Positions 55,411 to 63,848 are shown, numbered from the stretch's first letter. The stretch is 64,000 nt of DNA from Sphaerisporangium sp. (GCA_025964675.1 JAOPYI010000255.1:28897-92896), one strand, 5' to 3'. Notes: generated from the sequence alone by a model not told the origin. Numbers and translations: made by a program.

Positions 55411-55520
55411 GGTCGGCTCCGGTCTGCTCGGGACCTCGCGGATGAGCGTCGGCGGCATGGGTTGGTCCCCGCGCCGCTGGAGGCGAGGGGTCGTCGGTCG
55501 CGGGCTGTCCGGTGGCGGGA

Positions 55521-55862
55521 TTACTCGGGAGGGGCGAAGAGCTGGGGAAGGGGCCGTGCGCGCAGGGTCGCGTAGTGCTCGGCCAGCCGGGCGGCGGCGG
55601 TGGCCGGAGCGCAGGCGTACGTCCGCAGCGCGCCGCCCCGGCGGCTGCGGTGCGGGCTGGTCCACCAGATGATGCGGCCGTCGACCCTGGCGAGCAGGCC
55701 CTGCCACAGGGAGACGGCGGCCTGGCCGTCCTCGAGGAAGTAGACGTACGCCGCGATGTTCCGGCGGGCGAGGGCGGTCTGGAGATCCTCGGCGATCTGC
55801 CGGACGGCGGCCGTGGGGCGGCGGCCGGTGAGGGATGCGGCTTCAACGTGGAGGGCGGGCAC
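55521..55862 (-). CDS. Unknown 113-aa protein, second gene of the XRE module
   Basis: Unrecognised. A helix (AVRQIAEDLQTALARRNIA), strands AYVYFLEDG, AAVSLW and ARVDGRIIWWTS, a basic loop, strand LRTYACA and a helix (TAAARLAEHYATLRARP). The architecture resembles that of the 99-aa neighbour. GTG 55862 has GAGGAG about nine bases upstream; another GTG five codons earlier is possible. It follows the XRE regulator by 139 bp on the same strand. Confidence 0.68.
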   Translation of the reverse strand: MPALHVEAASLTGRRPTAAVRQIAEDLQTALARRNIAAYVYFLEDGQAAVSLWQGLLARVDGRIIWWTSPHRSRRGGALRTYACAPATAAARLAEHYATLRARPLPQLFAPPE

Positions 55863-56001
55863 GAGGTGGCTCCTCACTGGCGAGGCGACTGGCCGGCCTG
55901 TCTCGTCGTGGCCGTGCGAGACGGGCTACGGCCCGCGTCGCCACGGAGTGCGTTGCTCGTGACGCTAGGCGGCCGCCGATCGCGGGATCAACGATGTTGC
56001 T

Positions 56002-56850
56002 TCATGTTCCTCGTATTCCCTCCGACGCGGCGCTGATGAGGTCGTGTGCGGGCCGGCCGTACACCGCCGCCTCGGCCAGCTTCGTGAATGCCCTCTCGTA
56101 CAGCGCGACATCGGTGGGGGCCTTGATACGGAACTGGCCGGGAATGGTGTCCACCCTGACCTGATTATCGTCATAAATCCAGAAATTTTCGGGTGGCATG
56201 ATGGGGAGTCTCGCCGCCGTGGGAAGCACGCCGAAACTCACTTGCGGCATGTTGCCGGTCAGCCCGGCCAGCCGGTCGAGCTGGGCGATCATCCCGTCCT
56301 CGTCGCAGACCTGGGTGCGAAGGGCCTGCTCGCCCACGATGAACATGAACCGCTTGCCCCCGGCCGCCAGCACCTCCTGGTGTGAGAGCCGGGCGGCCAC
56401 CGCGGCGTCGAGGTCGTCGGGGATGCCCCGGAAGTCGATGACTGCCCGCAGGTGCGCGCGGGCGTACTCGGGGGTCTGGAGCAGGCCGGGGATGGCCGAG
56501 TGCTGGAAGACCCGGAACTGCTGGGTGTCGCGGTAGAGCGGCTGGAAGGACTCCTGGACGTGCCGCAGGCCGGTGGCCTCCAGCCGCCGCCACTCGGTGT
56601 ACATAGAGTCGATGTTGCGCACGGCCGCGATCAGGTCGACGACGTACTCCTCGGCGTCGCAGACCCGGCACCACACCCGGATGTCGTTCTCGTTCGGCAT
56701 CTGGGACGCGTGCTCGATCTTGGACACCTTCGAGTAGTGCCAGCCCGCCTCCGAGGCGAGGGTCCGCCCGGTCAGGCTGGCCTCACTGCGGATCTCCCGG
56801 AGACGCGCGGCCAGGATTCCCTTGGCTTCGCCGATGCGCGACGGGGGCAT
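56002..56850 (-). CDS. XRE-family regulator with DUF5753 domain
   Basis: A 282-residue transcription factor. The N-terminal helix-turn-helix (about 10-65; LREIRSEASLTGRTLASEAG then HYSKVSKIEHASQMP) is followed by the DUF5753 domain (about 95-275; FRVFQHSAIPGLLQTPEYAR, MFIVGEQALRTQV, SFGVLPTAARLP). WhiJ-like regulators of this type in streptomycetes usually pair with DUF397 proteins; here two other small proteins follow instead. ATG 56850 has AAAAGG upstream. The frame is open far upstream, but that part runs antisense to nothing conserved and into the transporter gene. Confidence 0.92.
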   Translation of the reverse strand: MPPSRIGEAKGILAARLREIRSEASLTGRTLASEAGWHYSKVSKIEHASQMPNENDIRVWCRVCDAEEYVVDLIAAVRNIDSMYTEWRRLEATGLRHVQESFQPLYRDTQQFRVFQHSAIPGLLQTPEYARAHLRAVIDFRGIPDDLDAAVAARLSHQEVLAAGGKRFMFIVGEQALRTQVCDEDGMIAQLDRLAGLTGNMPQVSFGVLPTAARLPIMPPENFWIYDDNQVRVDTIPGQFRIKAPTDVALYERAFTKLAEAAVYGRPAHDLISAASEGIRGT

Positions 56851-56951
56851 GGGGGGCCGCCTTTTCGGTTGCGTACCTCGCCGACACCCTGACCGTAGCC
56901 GGAGGATTTCTGCTTTACCCGTATGTTGCGGGTTGTTGCTTGTCTTAGGGG

Positions 56952-57743
56952 TCAGTGGGTGCTTGTGGTACCAGACAGGCGCTGCGCGAGGTAGATCGGG
57001 ACGACGGAGAACACGATGAGCGCCGCCGCGACGACGTTGACGACCGGCGCCTGGTTCGGGCGGAAGAGGTTCTCGAAGATCCAGATCGGGAGCGTCCTGA
57101 CCCCCGCGCCCGCCGTGAACGTCGTCACGATGATCTCGTCGAACGACAGCGCGAACGCCAGCAGCCCGCCGGCGAACAGCGCCGACCGGAGCAGGGGGAA
57201 GGTCACGTACCGGAAGGTCTGCCAGACGCCCGCGCCGAGGTCCATCGACGCCTCCTCCAACGTCCCGCCCAGCCGCCGCAACCGGGCGAGCGCGTTGTTG
57301 TCGACCAGCACGACGCAGAAGGTCGAGTGGCCGACGATGATCGTGAGCAGGCCGAAGCCGGTGCCCGCGACCCGGAACGCGTTGTTGAGGGCGATGCCGG
57401 TGACGATCCCCGGCAGCGCGATCGGGAGCAGCAGCAGGAACGACACCGACTCGCGGCCGAACCAGCGGTACCGGGAGACCGCGAACGCCGCCATCGTCCC
57501 CAGCACCAGCGCCACGGCGGTCGCGCCGAGCCCGGCAAAGATGCTGGTGCGCAGGGCACTGCGCGCACCGGTGCTCAGCCAGGCCTGCGACCACCAGTGC
57601 GTCGTGAGCTCGGACGGGGGCCAGGCGAAGGTCCGCGAGCTGTTGAAGCTGTTGACCAGCACGATGGCCAGCGGCAGGTACACGATGAGCAGGCCCAGGC
57701 CCATCACCGCGGCCAGGACCCGGCGGGGGGTGGTCGTGAGCAT
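56952..57743 (-). CDS. potC: Polyamine-type ABC importer permease (PotC-like)
   Basis: Inner membrane permease with six helices, 263 residues. The conserved cytoplasmic EAA loop is present as TLEEASMDLGAGVWQTFRYV. The N-terminal VNSFNSSRTFAWPP is typical of PotC-type subunits. ATG 57743 overlaps the end of the preceding permease gene by one base. It is the last gene of the pot operon. Substrate class (spermidine/putrescine or related) is inferred from family and gene order. Confidence 0.9.
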   Translation of the reverse strand: MLTTTPRRVLAAVMGLGLLIVYLPLAIVLVNSFNSSRTFAWPPSELTTHWWSQAWLSTGARSALRTSIFAGLGATAVALVLGTMAAFAVSRYRWFGRESVSFLLLLPIALPGIVTGIALNNAFRVAGTGFGLLTIIVGHSTFCVVLVDNNALARLRRLGGTLEEASMDLGAGVWQTFRYVTFPLLRSALFAGGLLAFALSFDEIIVTTFTAGAGVRTLPIWIFENLFRPNQAPVVNVVAAALIVFSVVPIYLAQRLSGTTSTH

Positions 57744-58603
57744 CACAGCTCCTTGAGGGCGCCGGTGCGCCGGACCGCGACCAGGTAGCCGACCATCACC
57801 AGGATCGGGAAGAAGGCCGCCGCCGAGGCGAAGGGCAAATTGCCGCCCGTCGTGATGTTGTCGTAGATGACGTTGCTGGCCAGCTGGCTGGTCCCGCCCA
57901 CGATCTTCACGGTGATGTAGTCCCCGAGGGATAGCGAGAAGGTGAAGATCGACCCCGCGACGAGAGCGGGGAACAGCAGCGGCAGTACGACGGACCGGAA
58001 GGTCCGGGTCGCCCGGGCCCCCTGGTCCGCGGAGGCCTCGAGGAGCGGGTCGGGGATCCGCTCCAGGCCCGCGAACAGCGGCAGCACCATGAACGGGAGC
58101 CACAGGTAGGACAGCGTGACGATGGTGGCTGTCAGGCCGAACCCGGGACCGTGCGTCCCGAACGGCGCGAGCAGCCAGTCCACGACGCCGCCGTTCGCGA
58201 GCATCACCCGCCAGGCGTAGGCCTTCACCAGGTACGACGCCCACAGCGGCGTGAGGATCGCGACCACCAGCAGCCGACGGGCGCGGGGCGAGGCCACCTT
58301 GGCCATGTAGTACGCCATCGGCAGGGCGATCAGCACGTCGACCACCGTGACCAGCGCGGCCACGCCGAGCGACCGCAGCGCGACCGACCGGTAGACCGGC
58401 TGCTCCACCAGCGTCCGGAAGTTCGCCAGCGTCAGCCGGTGCTCCACCGCGCCGGTGAAACTGTTTGTGGTCCAGAACGCGGCCAACAGCATCGTGGCCA
58501 GCGCACCGAGGTAGGCCACGACCACCCACAGCACCGGCAGTGACAGCAGGGCCAGCAGCCGGGCTGTCGTGTGCCGGTACAGCCAGGTCGAGGCCGGCCG
58601 CAC
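57743..58603 (-). CDS. potB: Polyamine-type ABC importer permease (PotB-like)
   Basis: Six-helix permease, 286 residues, with the EAA loop in LLEASADQGARATRTFRSVV. GTG 58603 shares its G with the stop of the binding-protein gene (TAGTG) and AAGGG lies just before it. It pairs with the PotC-like subunit to form the channel. Order potA-potD-potB-potC on one strand with overlaps suggests a single transcript. Confidence 0.9.
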   Translation of the reverse strand: MRPASTWLYRHTTARLLALLSLPVLWVVVAYLGALATMLLAAFWTTNSFTGAVEHRLTLANFRTLVEQPVYRSVALRSLGVAALVTVVDVLIALPMAYYMAKVASPRARRLLVVAILTPLWASYLVKAYAWRVMLANGGVVDWLLAPFGTHGPGFGLTATIVTLSYLWLPFMVLPLFAGLERIPDPLLEASADQGARATRTFRSVVLPLLFPALVAGSIFTFSLSLGDYITVKIVGGTSQLASNVIYDNITTGGNLPFASAAAFFPILVMVGYLVAVRRTGALKEL

Positions 58604-59802
58604 TAGCCCTTGACCGCCGTCCACTCCTGGGTCCACCTGGCGTAGTCGGTGCAGATGTTGCCCCGCCCGTCCAGGCAGTTCGTCGTGGGAGTCGTCCAGT
58701 AGAAGATCGCGTCGGAGTACGCCTTGTCGGCCGCGTGGTAGGTCGTGCAGAACGCCTTGTCGGCGGTGTGGTCGCAGGCGAGCCGCTGCGCGGGCGCCTC
58801 CCCGAACCACTCGGCGACCTGCGCGTTGGTTCGGGGCGAGGCGATCCAGTCCATCCACTTGTACATGCAGTTCGGGTGCTTGGCCTTGGCGGCGATCATC
58901 CACGTGTCCGACCAGCCGGTCACGCCCTCGCTCGGCACGATCGCCTGCACCGGCACCTTCTTGTCGGCGGTGATGAGGTTGGCGATGACCTGCCAGGTGG
59001 TTCCCAGCGCGCTGTTGCCGGACTCGAAGGCCTGGACCGCTTTGGTGTAGTCCGCCCAGTACTCCCCGACCAGCGCGCGCTGGGCCTTGAGCAGCTTCAC
59101 GGCCGCGTCGAGCTGCTTCGGGTCGAGCGCGTACGGGTTGGTGATCCTCAGGTCGGGCTGTGGCCGCATGAGGTAGAGCGCCGCGTCGGCGATGTAGATC
59201 GGCGAGTCGTAGGCGGTGACCTTCCCCTTGTACGGGGAGCTGGCGTCGAAGACCGCCGACCACGAGGTCGGCGCCGGGCTGACGACCTTGGTGTTCCACA
59301 TCAGCAGGTTCGCGCCCCAGCCGTGCGGGATGCCGTACATCTGGTTCGACACCGAGTTCCACGGCCGGTCCTTCAGGAAGTCCTGGATGGTCGCGTAGTT
59401 CGGCACCAGGGCGGTGTTGACGGGCGCCACCAGCCCGCCGTACACCAGCCGCAGGGTCGCGTCCCCGGAGGCCGAGACCCCGTCGTACTGGCCGGACTTC
59501 ATCAGGGTGACCATCTCGTCCGAGGTGTTGCCGATCTTGCTGTTGACCTTGCAGCCGGTCTGCTGCTCGAACGGGTGCACCCAGTCCACCGTCTTGTCGT
59601 TCGTGCCGTCCTCGGCGTAGCCCGCCCAGTTGACGAGGTTGAGCTGGCCCTCGCCCGCCCCGACCGAGGAGGCCATCGGCACCTTCGGCACGGCCGGCGC
59701 CGCGTTCTTCTTGCTCCCGCTCGAGCTGCCCCCGCAGGCGCTGAGCACCAGCAGGCCGAGCCCGGCGAGTGCGACCAACGACGTCCTCCGGCGAGTGCGC
59801 AT
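58603..59802 (-). CDS. potD: Extracellular solute-binding lipoprotein (PotD-like)
   Basis: A 399-residue substrate-binding lipoprotein. The signal peptide ends in the lipobox LLVLSACGG, then a Ser/Lys-rich linker. The mature domain has LNLVNWAGYAEDGTNDKTVD, TSDEMVTLMKSGQYDGVSA and YGIPHGWGANLLMWN, as in PotD/spermidine-preferring proteins. Four cysteines near the C-terminus (ACDHT, AFCTTY, NCLDGRG, ICTDY) may form disulfides, which is uncommon for PotD. It would be matured by Lgt and LspA, the latter encoded in this window. Confidence 0.92.
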   Translation of the reverse strand: MRTRRRTSLVALAGLGLLVLSACGGSSSGSKKNAAPAVPKVPMASSVGAGEGQLNLVNWAGYAEDGTNDKTVDWVHPFEQQTGCKVNSKIGNTSDEMVTLMKSGQYDGVSASGDATLRLVYGGLVAPVNTALVPNYATIQDFLKDRPWNSVSNQMYGIPHGWGANLLMWNTKVVSPAPTSWSAVFDASSPYKGKVTAYDSPIYIADAALYLMRPQPDLRITNPYALDPKQLDAAVKLLKAQRALVGEYWADYTKAVQAFESGNSALGTTWQVIANLITADKKVPVQAIVPSEGVTGWSDTWMIAAKAKHPNCMYKWMDWIASPRTNAQVAEWFGEAPAQRLACDHTADKAFCTTYHAADKAYSDAIFYWTTPTTNCLDGRGNICTDYARWTQEWTAVKG

Positions 59803-59830
59803 CTGCCTTCCCTCCTGTTGCGTCCCGGCG

Positions 59831-60904
59831 TCAGCCGAGCCGTCGTACGGCGTCTTCGCTCCAGGCGAGGAGCACGCGGTCGCCGCGCCGCGGTCCGGGC
59901 ACGGCAGCGGCCTCCACCGCCGGGGCGGTGACCACCCAGGTCGGCCCGGCGTCGAGCGTCACCACCCGGCGGACCGTGGCACCGGCGAACACGACGTCGA
60001 CCACCTGCGCCGGGGCGGCCACCTCGCCCGGGCCCGGCGCCCCGGCTGCCGCGAGCACCCGGATGCGCTCGGGCCGCAGGGCGAAGTGCCCCTCGCTGCC
60101 GAACACGGCCACCGCCGCGGCGCCCGCCGCCTGGTTCGAGGTGCCGATGAAGTCGGCGACGAACGGCGTCTCCGGTCGGTCGTACACGTCCTCGGGCGTG
60201 CCCACCTGCTCCAGACGGCCGTCGCGGAAGACGGCGATCCGGTCGGCCATCGTGAGGGCCTCGTCCTGGTCGTGCGTCACGAACACGAAGGTGATGCCGA
60301 CGTCCCGCTGCAGCAGCGTCAGCTCGACCTGCATCTGCTCGCGGAGCTTGCGGTCGAGCGCCCCCAGGGGCTCGTCGAGCAGCAGCACCTTGGGCCGGTT
60401 GACCAGAGCCCGCGCCAACGCCACCCGCTGCCGCTGCCCTCCGGACAGCTGGCCTGGTCGCCGCGAACCGAAGGCGTTGAGCCGCACCGTCGCGAGGGCC
60501 TGCTCGACGCGCTCCTGGCGCTCGCGTTTTGGGACCCTGGCCACCATCAGGCCGTAGCCGACGTTCTGCTCCACCGTCATGTGCGGGAACAGCGCGTAGT
60601 CCTGGAAGACGGTGTTGACCTCCCGCGCGAACGGCGCGACCTCGGTGACGTCGGTGCCGGCGAGCCAGATCCGGCCGGCGGTCGGGCGCTCGAAGCCGCC
60701 GATCATCCGCAGGCAGGTGGTCTTGCCCGACCCCGACGGTCCGAGCAGCGCGAAGAACTCGCCCCGGTGCACGTCCAGCGTGAGCTCGTGGACCGCCACG
60801 ACGTCGCCGAAGCGCTTCGTCACGGCCTCCAGCCGCACGTCGGCGACCCCGGGTCCAGCGTCGAGCCCCGAGGGGCTACGCAGCGCCTGTACCGGCCCGG
60901 TCAC
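59831..60904 (-). CDS. potA: Polyamine-type ABC importer ATPase (PotA-like)
   Basis: Cytoplasmic ATPase, 357 residues. Walker A GPSGSGKTT, Q-loop FQDYALFPHMTV, signature LSGGQRQRVALARAL, Walker B LLLDEPLGALD and H-loop VTHDQDEA are all intact. A C-terminal TOBE/OB regulatory domain (about 255-357) follows. GTG 60904 is chosen because TACCTT lies six bases upstream, indicating a leaderless start; a TTG at 60943 is the only earlier option. First gene of the operon, 28 bp ahead of potD. Confidence 0.92.
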   Translation of the reverse strand: MTGPVQALRSPSGLDAGPGVADVRLEAVTKRFGDVVAVHELTLDVHRGEFFALLGPSGSGKTTCLRMIGGFERPTAGRIWLAGTDVTEVAPFAREVNTVFQDYALFPHMTVEQNVGYGLMVARVPKRERQERVEQALATVRLNAFGSRRPGQLSGGQRQRVALARALVNRPKVLLLDEPLGALDRKLREQMQVELTLLQRDVGITFVFVTHDQDEALTMADRIAVFRDGRLEQVGTPEDVYDRPETPFVADFIGTSNQAAGAAAVAVFGSEGHFALRPERIRVLAAAGAPGPGEVAAPAQVVDVVFAGATVRRVVTLDAGPTWVVTAPAVEAAAVPGPRRGDRVLLAWSEDAVRRLG

Positions 60905-60910
60905 GTCGGT

Positions 60911-60916
60911 AAGGTA
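60911..60916 (-). promoter_or_regulatory. -10 element of the pot operon
   Basis: TACCTT on the - strand, followed by six bases and then the potA GTG, as in leaderless actinobacterial promoters. The -35 region is weak. Confidence 0.5.
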
Positions 60917-60979
60917 GCGCCGATTCGACGGATCTCGAAGCAACGAGCCGACTTTGCAACGGAAAGCGTTGTGCCAGGC

Positions 60980-62044
60980 TCAGCTGGTGCGGTGGGTGGC
61001 CCACCAGTAGCACCCTGCCGAGGCGACCAGTGCCAGCGCGACGAACAGGCCGGTCTCGAGCCACTGGAGGGTCCAGTAGCGGTCGGCCGGCTGGTAGGTC
61101 ACGAGCAGGTGGAAGGCCTTCGCCGCCTGGTCGAGGCAGGGCCGGCCCGCGTCGGGACCGACAACCTGGACGACGCCTTGGCCGGAGGGGGGTGGCGCCC
61201 CCGGACCGCGGAAGTTCGGGCAGTAGTCGTGCAGGAACGCAGCGAGCTGACGCGTGGTGGGCTGCCGTCCGGCGCTGTCCAGCAGGTGACTGGAAAGCGT
61301 CCAGGAGTTGTGGGGACCATCACCTTGGGCGAAGAGGGTCACGGCGCCGCCGTTCTGGGACCCGACGCCCAGGTGTGCCTGTCCGGTCGGCCCTGCTCCT
61401 CGCAGCGACAAGGTCGTCTGGATCGGACTGAGCAGGTGTGGCCGGATCCACAGGGCGGTGCCGACGCGGGCGGCGACGTAAGCGCCGAGCGTGGCGGCCA
61501 TGGCGGGAAGAACGCGTCGGATGACGGTGCCGAGGAGGGCGCCCGCGGCGAACGCGAAGACGGCATAGCCGACGGGTGTGATGTCCCGGCGGTCGAAGAC
61601 GGCGTACGGCGTGGTGGTCAGCTTGTCGACTGAGCCGTACCACCAGGTGATGGTGAGCGTGAGCAGTCCGGCCAGCGTGGCGCTGGCAAGTCCGACGACG
61701 GCGAGCTTGATGATGACCCAGCGGGAGCGGGAGACGCCCTGGGTCCAGGCGAGCCGATAGGTACCGGTCTCGATCTCACGAGCTATCAGCGGCGCGCCCC
61801 AGAACAGGCCGATCAGTGCTGGGGCGGCCTGGGCGATGAGGTCCAGCGCGCGGGCCATCACCTGGTCGTGGGACAGGTACTGGCTGGTCGCCAGGTCGCA
61901 GCCGGTGTGGCAGTGGGCCACCAGGGTGGCGTAGAGGTGCGACAGCTGGATGCCGGTGATGGCTGCGACGACGGCGAGCGCCGCGAGCACGAACGCTGCG
62001 ACGAGTGTCTGGGTGCGGGACTGCAGCCACGCGAAGCGGATCAT
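60980..62044 (-). CDS. ABC-2 type permease, last gene of the GntR operon
   Basis: A 354-residue membrane protein. A first helix (about 10-32) is followed by an extracytoplasmic loop with two cysteines (HCHTGCDLATSQYL), helices near 75-175, the motif LIAREIETGTYRLAWTQGVSR typical of ABC-2 transporter permeases, a second large extracellular loop (about 215-320), and a final helix. ATG 62044 overlaps the ATPase stop (ATGA). Its partner is the ATPase upstream. The substrate is unknown; peptide antibiotic or lipid export would fit YtrA-controlled systems. Confidence 0.85.
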   Translation of the reverse strand: MIRFAWLQSRTQTLVAAFVLAALAVVAAITGIQLSHLYATLVAHCHTGCDLATSQYLSHDQVMARALDLIAQAAPALIGLFWGAPLIAREIETGTYRLAWTQGVSRSRWVIIKLAVVGLASATLAGLLTLTITWWYGSVDKLTTTPYAVFDRRDITPVGYAVFAFAAGALLGTVIRRVLPAMAATLGAYVAARVGTALWIRPHLLSPIQTTLSLRGAGPTGQAHLGVGSQNGGAVTLFAQGDGPHNSWTLSSHLLDSAGRQPTTRQLAAFLHDYCPNFRGPGAPPPSGQGVVQVVGPDAGRPCLDQAAKAFHLLVTYQPADRYWTLQWLETGLFVALALVASAGCYWWATHRTS

Positions 62045-62937
62045 CGGGCCAGTTCCAGACCGTTGCTCGACGGGCCCGCAGAGTCGCGTGCCTGGCGCAT
62101 GTAGGCCAATGCGAGGTCGTCGAGGGTCACCGGAGTCACGTTCCACACCGGGTCGAGGATCGGCTCCTGACTGCGGACGATGAGGGTCGTCTGCTTGTCG
62201 ACGTGGCTCTGCTCGATCACCAGCTGATGTGCAGGCATTCTGGCGACGTCACGGCGAGGCCCGGTCAACCGGTGGTGCAAGGCGAGCAGTTCGTCGACGT
62301 CGCCGGTGAGCGCGACACGTCCCGCGACCAGGACCACGAGGTAGTCGCAGACCCGCTCCACATCAGCCATCAGGTGCGAGGACAGCACGACGCTGACGCC
62401 CTCGACGGCCACGATTTCCATCAGGGTCTGGAGGAACTCACGGCGCGCCAGGGGATCGAGGGCGGCCACGGGTTCGTCGAGGACGAGCAACTCCGGTCGC
62501 TTCGCCACCGCCAGGGTCAGCGCGAGTTGTGCCCGCTGGCCGCCGGACATCGTTCCGGCGCGTTGGCTGGGGTCGAGGCCCAGGTTCTTGATGCGGCTGG
62601 CCGCAAAGGCGGCGTCCCAGGTCCGGTTGAGCAGCTGGCCCATGCGCACGTGCTGCGCGACGGTCAACCTCGCGTAGATCGGGCTGTCCTGCGCGAGGAA
62701 ACCGATGCGCTCGAGCTGCGACGGTCCCGACCGGGCACCCTGGTCCAACACCGAGATGGTGCCGGCGCTCGGCTCGAGCAGACCGACGGCAAGATGCAGC
62801 AGCGTGCTCTTCCCGGCACCGTTGGGGCCGACCAGTCCGACGACCCGTCCGGCGGGGATGGACAGCGTGCAGTCCGTCAGCGCCCATCGCCGGCCATACC
62901 GCCTCCCGACCCCGAACGCCTCGATCGCCATCGTCAC
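62041..62937 (-). CDS. ABC transporter ATPase, GntR operon
   Basis: A 298-residue ATPase with Walker A VGPNGAGKST, Q-loop FLAQDSP, signature MSGGQRAQLAL, Walker B LLVLDEPVAALDP and H-loop VVLSSHLM, typical of ABC-2 exporters. A C-terminal extension of about 80 residues follows the ATPase core. GTG 62937 overlaps the GntR stop (GTGA) and has AGGAGGAG just upstream; an ATG two codons later is also possible. It is between the repressor and permease genes. Confidence 0.92.
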   Translation of the reverse strand: MTMAIEAFGVGRRYGRRWALTDCTLSIPAGRVVGLVGPNGAGKSTLLHLAVGLLEPSAGTISVLDQGARSGPSQLERIGFLAQDSPIYARLTVAQHVRMGQLLNRTWDAAFAASRIKNLGLDPSQRAGTMSGGQRAQLALTLAVAKRPELLVLDEPVAALDPLARREFLQTLMEIVAVEGVSVVLSSHLMADVERVCDYLVVLVAGRVALTGDVDELLALHHRLTGPRRDVARMPAHQLVIEQSHVDKQTTLIVRSQEPILDPVWNVTPVTLDDLALAYMRQARDSAGPSSNGLELAR

Positions 62938-63323
62938 GCGATCTCCTCCTGCGAGCAGTCCCGCAGCGCGGTCCGGTAGATCGCCTCGATCTCCTCGGCG
63001 CTCAACCCCGCAGCGCGGGCGGAACGAAGCCACGCCGACATCGACTTGCGGAACCTCGTCTGCGCCGCCGGGTCCGTCCGTGGCAGCCGTCCGACAACGA
63101 ACGTCCCCATCCCCGGCCGCGGCCGCACCAGACCCTCGCGCTCCAGATCGCGATAGGCCTTCAACACCGTGTTCGGGTTGATCGCCAGCGAGGCCACGAC
63201 CTGCTGCGCTGTCGGCAGCTGGTCGCCCGGCTCCAGCAGTCCGAGCTGCAAGGCCTGATGCACCTGCTGCACGAGCTGCTGGTAGGTCGCCACGCCTGAC
63301 GACGGGTTCAGATGGAACTCCAT
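62934..63323 (-). CDS. GntR-family repressor, YtrA subfamily
   Basis: A 129-residue regulator with an N-terminal winged helix (about 8-75; VHQALQLGLLEPGDQLPTAQ, INPNTVLKAYRDLEREGLV) and a short C-terminal helical dimerisation tail, the small layout of the YtrA subfamily, which usually controls an adjacent ABC-2 transporter. ATG 63323 follows GGAAGGCC. A perfect 24-bp palindrome directly upstream is its likely operator, giving autoregulation of the three-gene operon. The inducer is not evident. Confidence 0.92.
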   Translation of the reverse strand: MEFHLNPSSGVATYQQLVQQVHQALQLGLLEPGDQLPTAQQVVASLAINPNTVLKAYRDLEREGLVRPRPGMGTFVVGRLPRTDPAAQTRFRKSMSAWLRSARAAGLSAEEIEAIYRTALRDCSQEEIA

Positions 63324-63333
63324 GGCCTTCCTA

Positions 63334-63357
63334 CTTCCACTAAGCAGTTAGTGGAAG
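63334..63357. promoter_or_regulatory. Perfect palindromic operator of the GntR operon
   Basis: CTTCCACTAA (63334-63343) and TTAGTGGAAG (63348-63357) are exact inverted copies around GCAG. The site lies 11 bp upstream of the repressor ATG and immediately downstream of the candidate -10, where a bound dimer would block transcription. Confidence 0.85.
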
Positions 63358-63384
63358 CATCCAACGACGGGCTCAGGGAGTCAA
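63356..63384 (-). promoter_or_regulatory. Candidate promoter of the GntR operon
   Basis: On the - strand TTGACT (complement of 63379-63384) is followed after 17 bp by GATGCT (complement of 63356-63361), a moderate -10. The expected start falls within the palindrome. Confidence 0.5.
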
Positions 63385-63393
63385 GACAGCAGG

Positions 63394-63406
63394 TAACTTC
63401 GCAAGG
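63394..63406 (+). promoter_or_regulatory. -10 element of leaderless DUF3467 gene
   Basis: TAACTT at 63394-63399 is followed by seven bases and the GTG at 63407. It lies back to back with the GntR promoter, so the repressor could also affect it. Confidence 0.5.
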
Positions 63407-63700
63407 GTGACCGAACCCGCAGCGCATCAGCACATCAACGTGACCATGCCGCAGGACAAGGCCGGCGGGCAGTACGCCGACTTCGCGAGCATCTGGCACA
63501 CCGCCGACCAGTTCGTGTTCGACTTCGCCGCCATGACGGCGCCACCCTCAGCCGGCACGGCGGCCGACGGTCACGAGGCGACCGTCTACGAGGCGCAGGT
63601 GGTGACGCGGGTCCGGGTCCCGGCGTCACAGGCCATCGAGATCATGAAGGCGCTGGGCGCTCAGCTCGACGCGTGGGAGGGCGAGACCGGCCGCCGTTAG
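63407..63700 (+). CDS. DUF3467 family protein
   Basis: A 97-residue protein with the DUF3467 pattern: INVTMPQDKAGGQYADFASI, ADQFVFDFAAM, and a C-terminal RVRVPASQAIEIMKALGAQL. The family is widespread and has no established role. A leaderless GTG start at 63407 is supported by TAACTT seven bases upstream; AAGG also touches the start. It is divergent from the GntR operon and precedes the CpaF-like gene. Confidence 0.85.
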   Translation: MTEPAAHQHINVTMPQDKAGGQYADFASIWHTADQFVFDFAAMTAPPSAGTAADGHEATVYEAQVVTRVRVPASQAIEIMKALGAQLDAWEGETGRR

Positions 63701-63788
63701 GTCGTTGAAGGGGACGCGCCGCTGGCGGTTCGACGAGAAGTAGGTAACCCGACCAGGTTCTGGCAGGTCCACCTTTCCGATTTCCAGA

Positions 63789-63816
63789 GGGGCGGGTTGT
63801 CCACAACCTCCCTTTT
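63789..63816 (+). terminator. Weak terminator after DUF3467 gene
   Basis: GGTTG (63795-63799) pairs with CAACC (63804-63808), extended by GGG/CCC, and TTTT follows at 63813-63816. The stem is short and bulged. Confidence 0.35.
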
Positions 63817-63835
63817 GATATCTGACGCGAACCTT

Positions 63836-63848
63836 TAACCTCCGGCGG
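63836..63848 (+). promoter_or_regulatory. -10 element of leaderless CpaF-like gene
   Basis: TAACCT at 63836-63841 lies seven bases before the GTG at 63849. TTGATA at 63815-63820 is a possible -35 with a short 15-bp spacer. Confidence 0.45.

Noticed and set aside
56851..57594. N-terminal extension of the XRE regulator frame
   Set aside because: It overlaps the potC gene in another frame; the conserved helix-turn-helix begins just after ATG 56850.
60944..60979. Possible phage or integron attachment site between the pot and GntR operons
   Set aside because: No direct repeat, tRNA gene or integrase is near; it is simply the short region upstream of potA.
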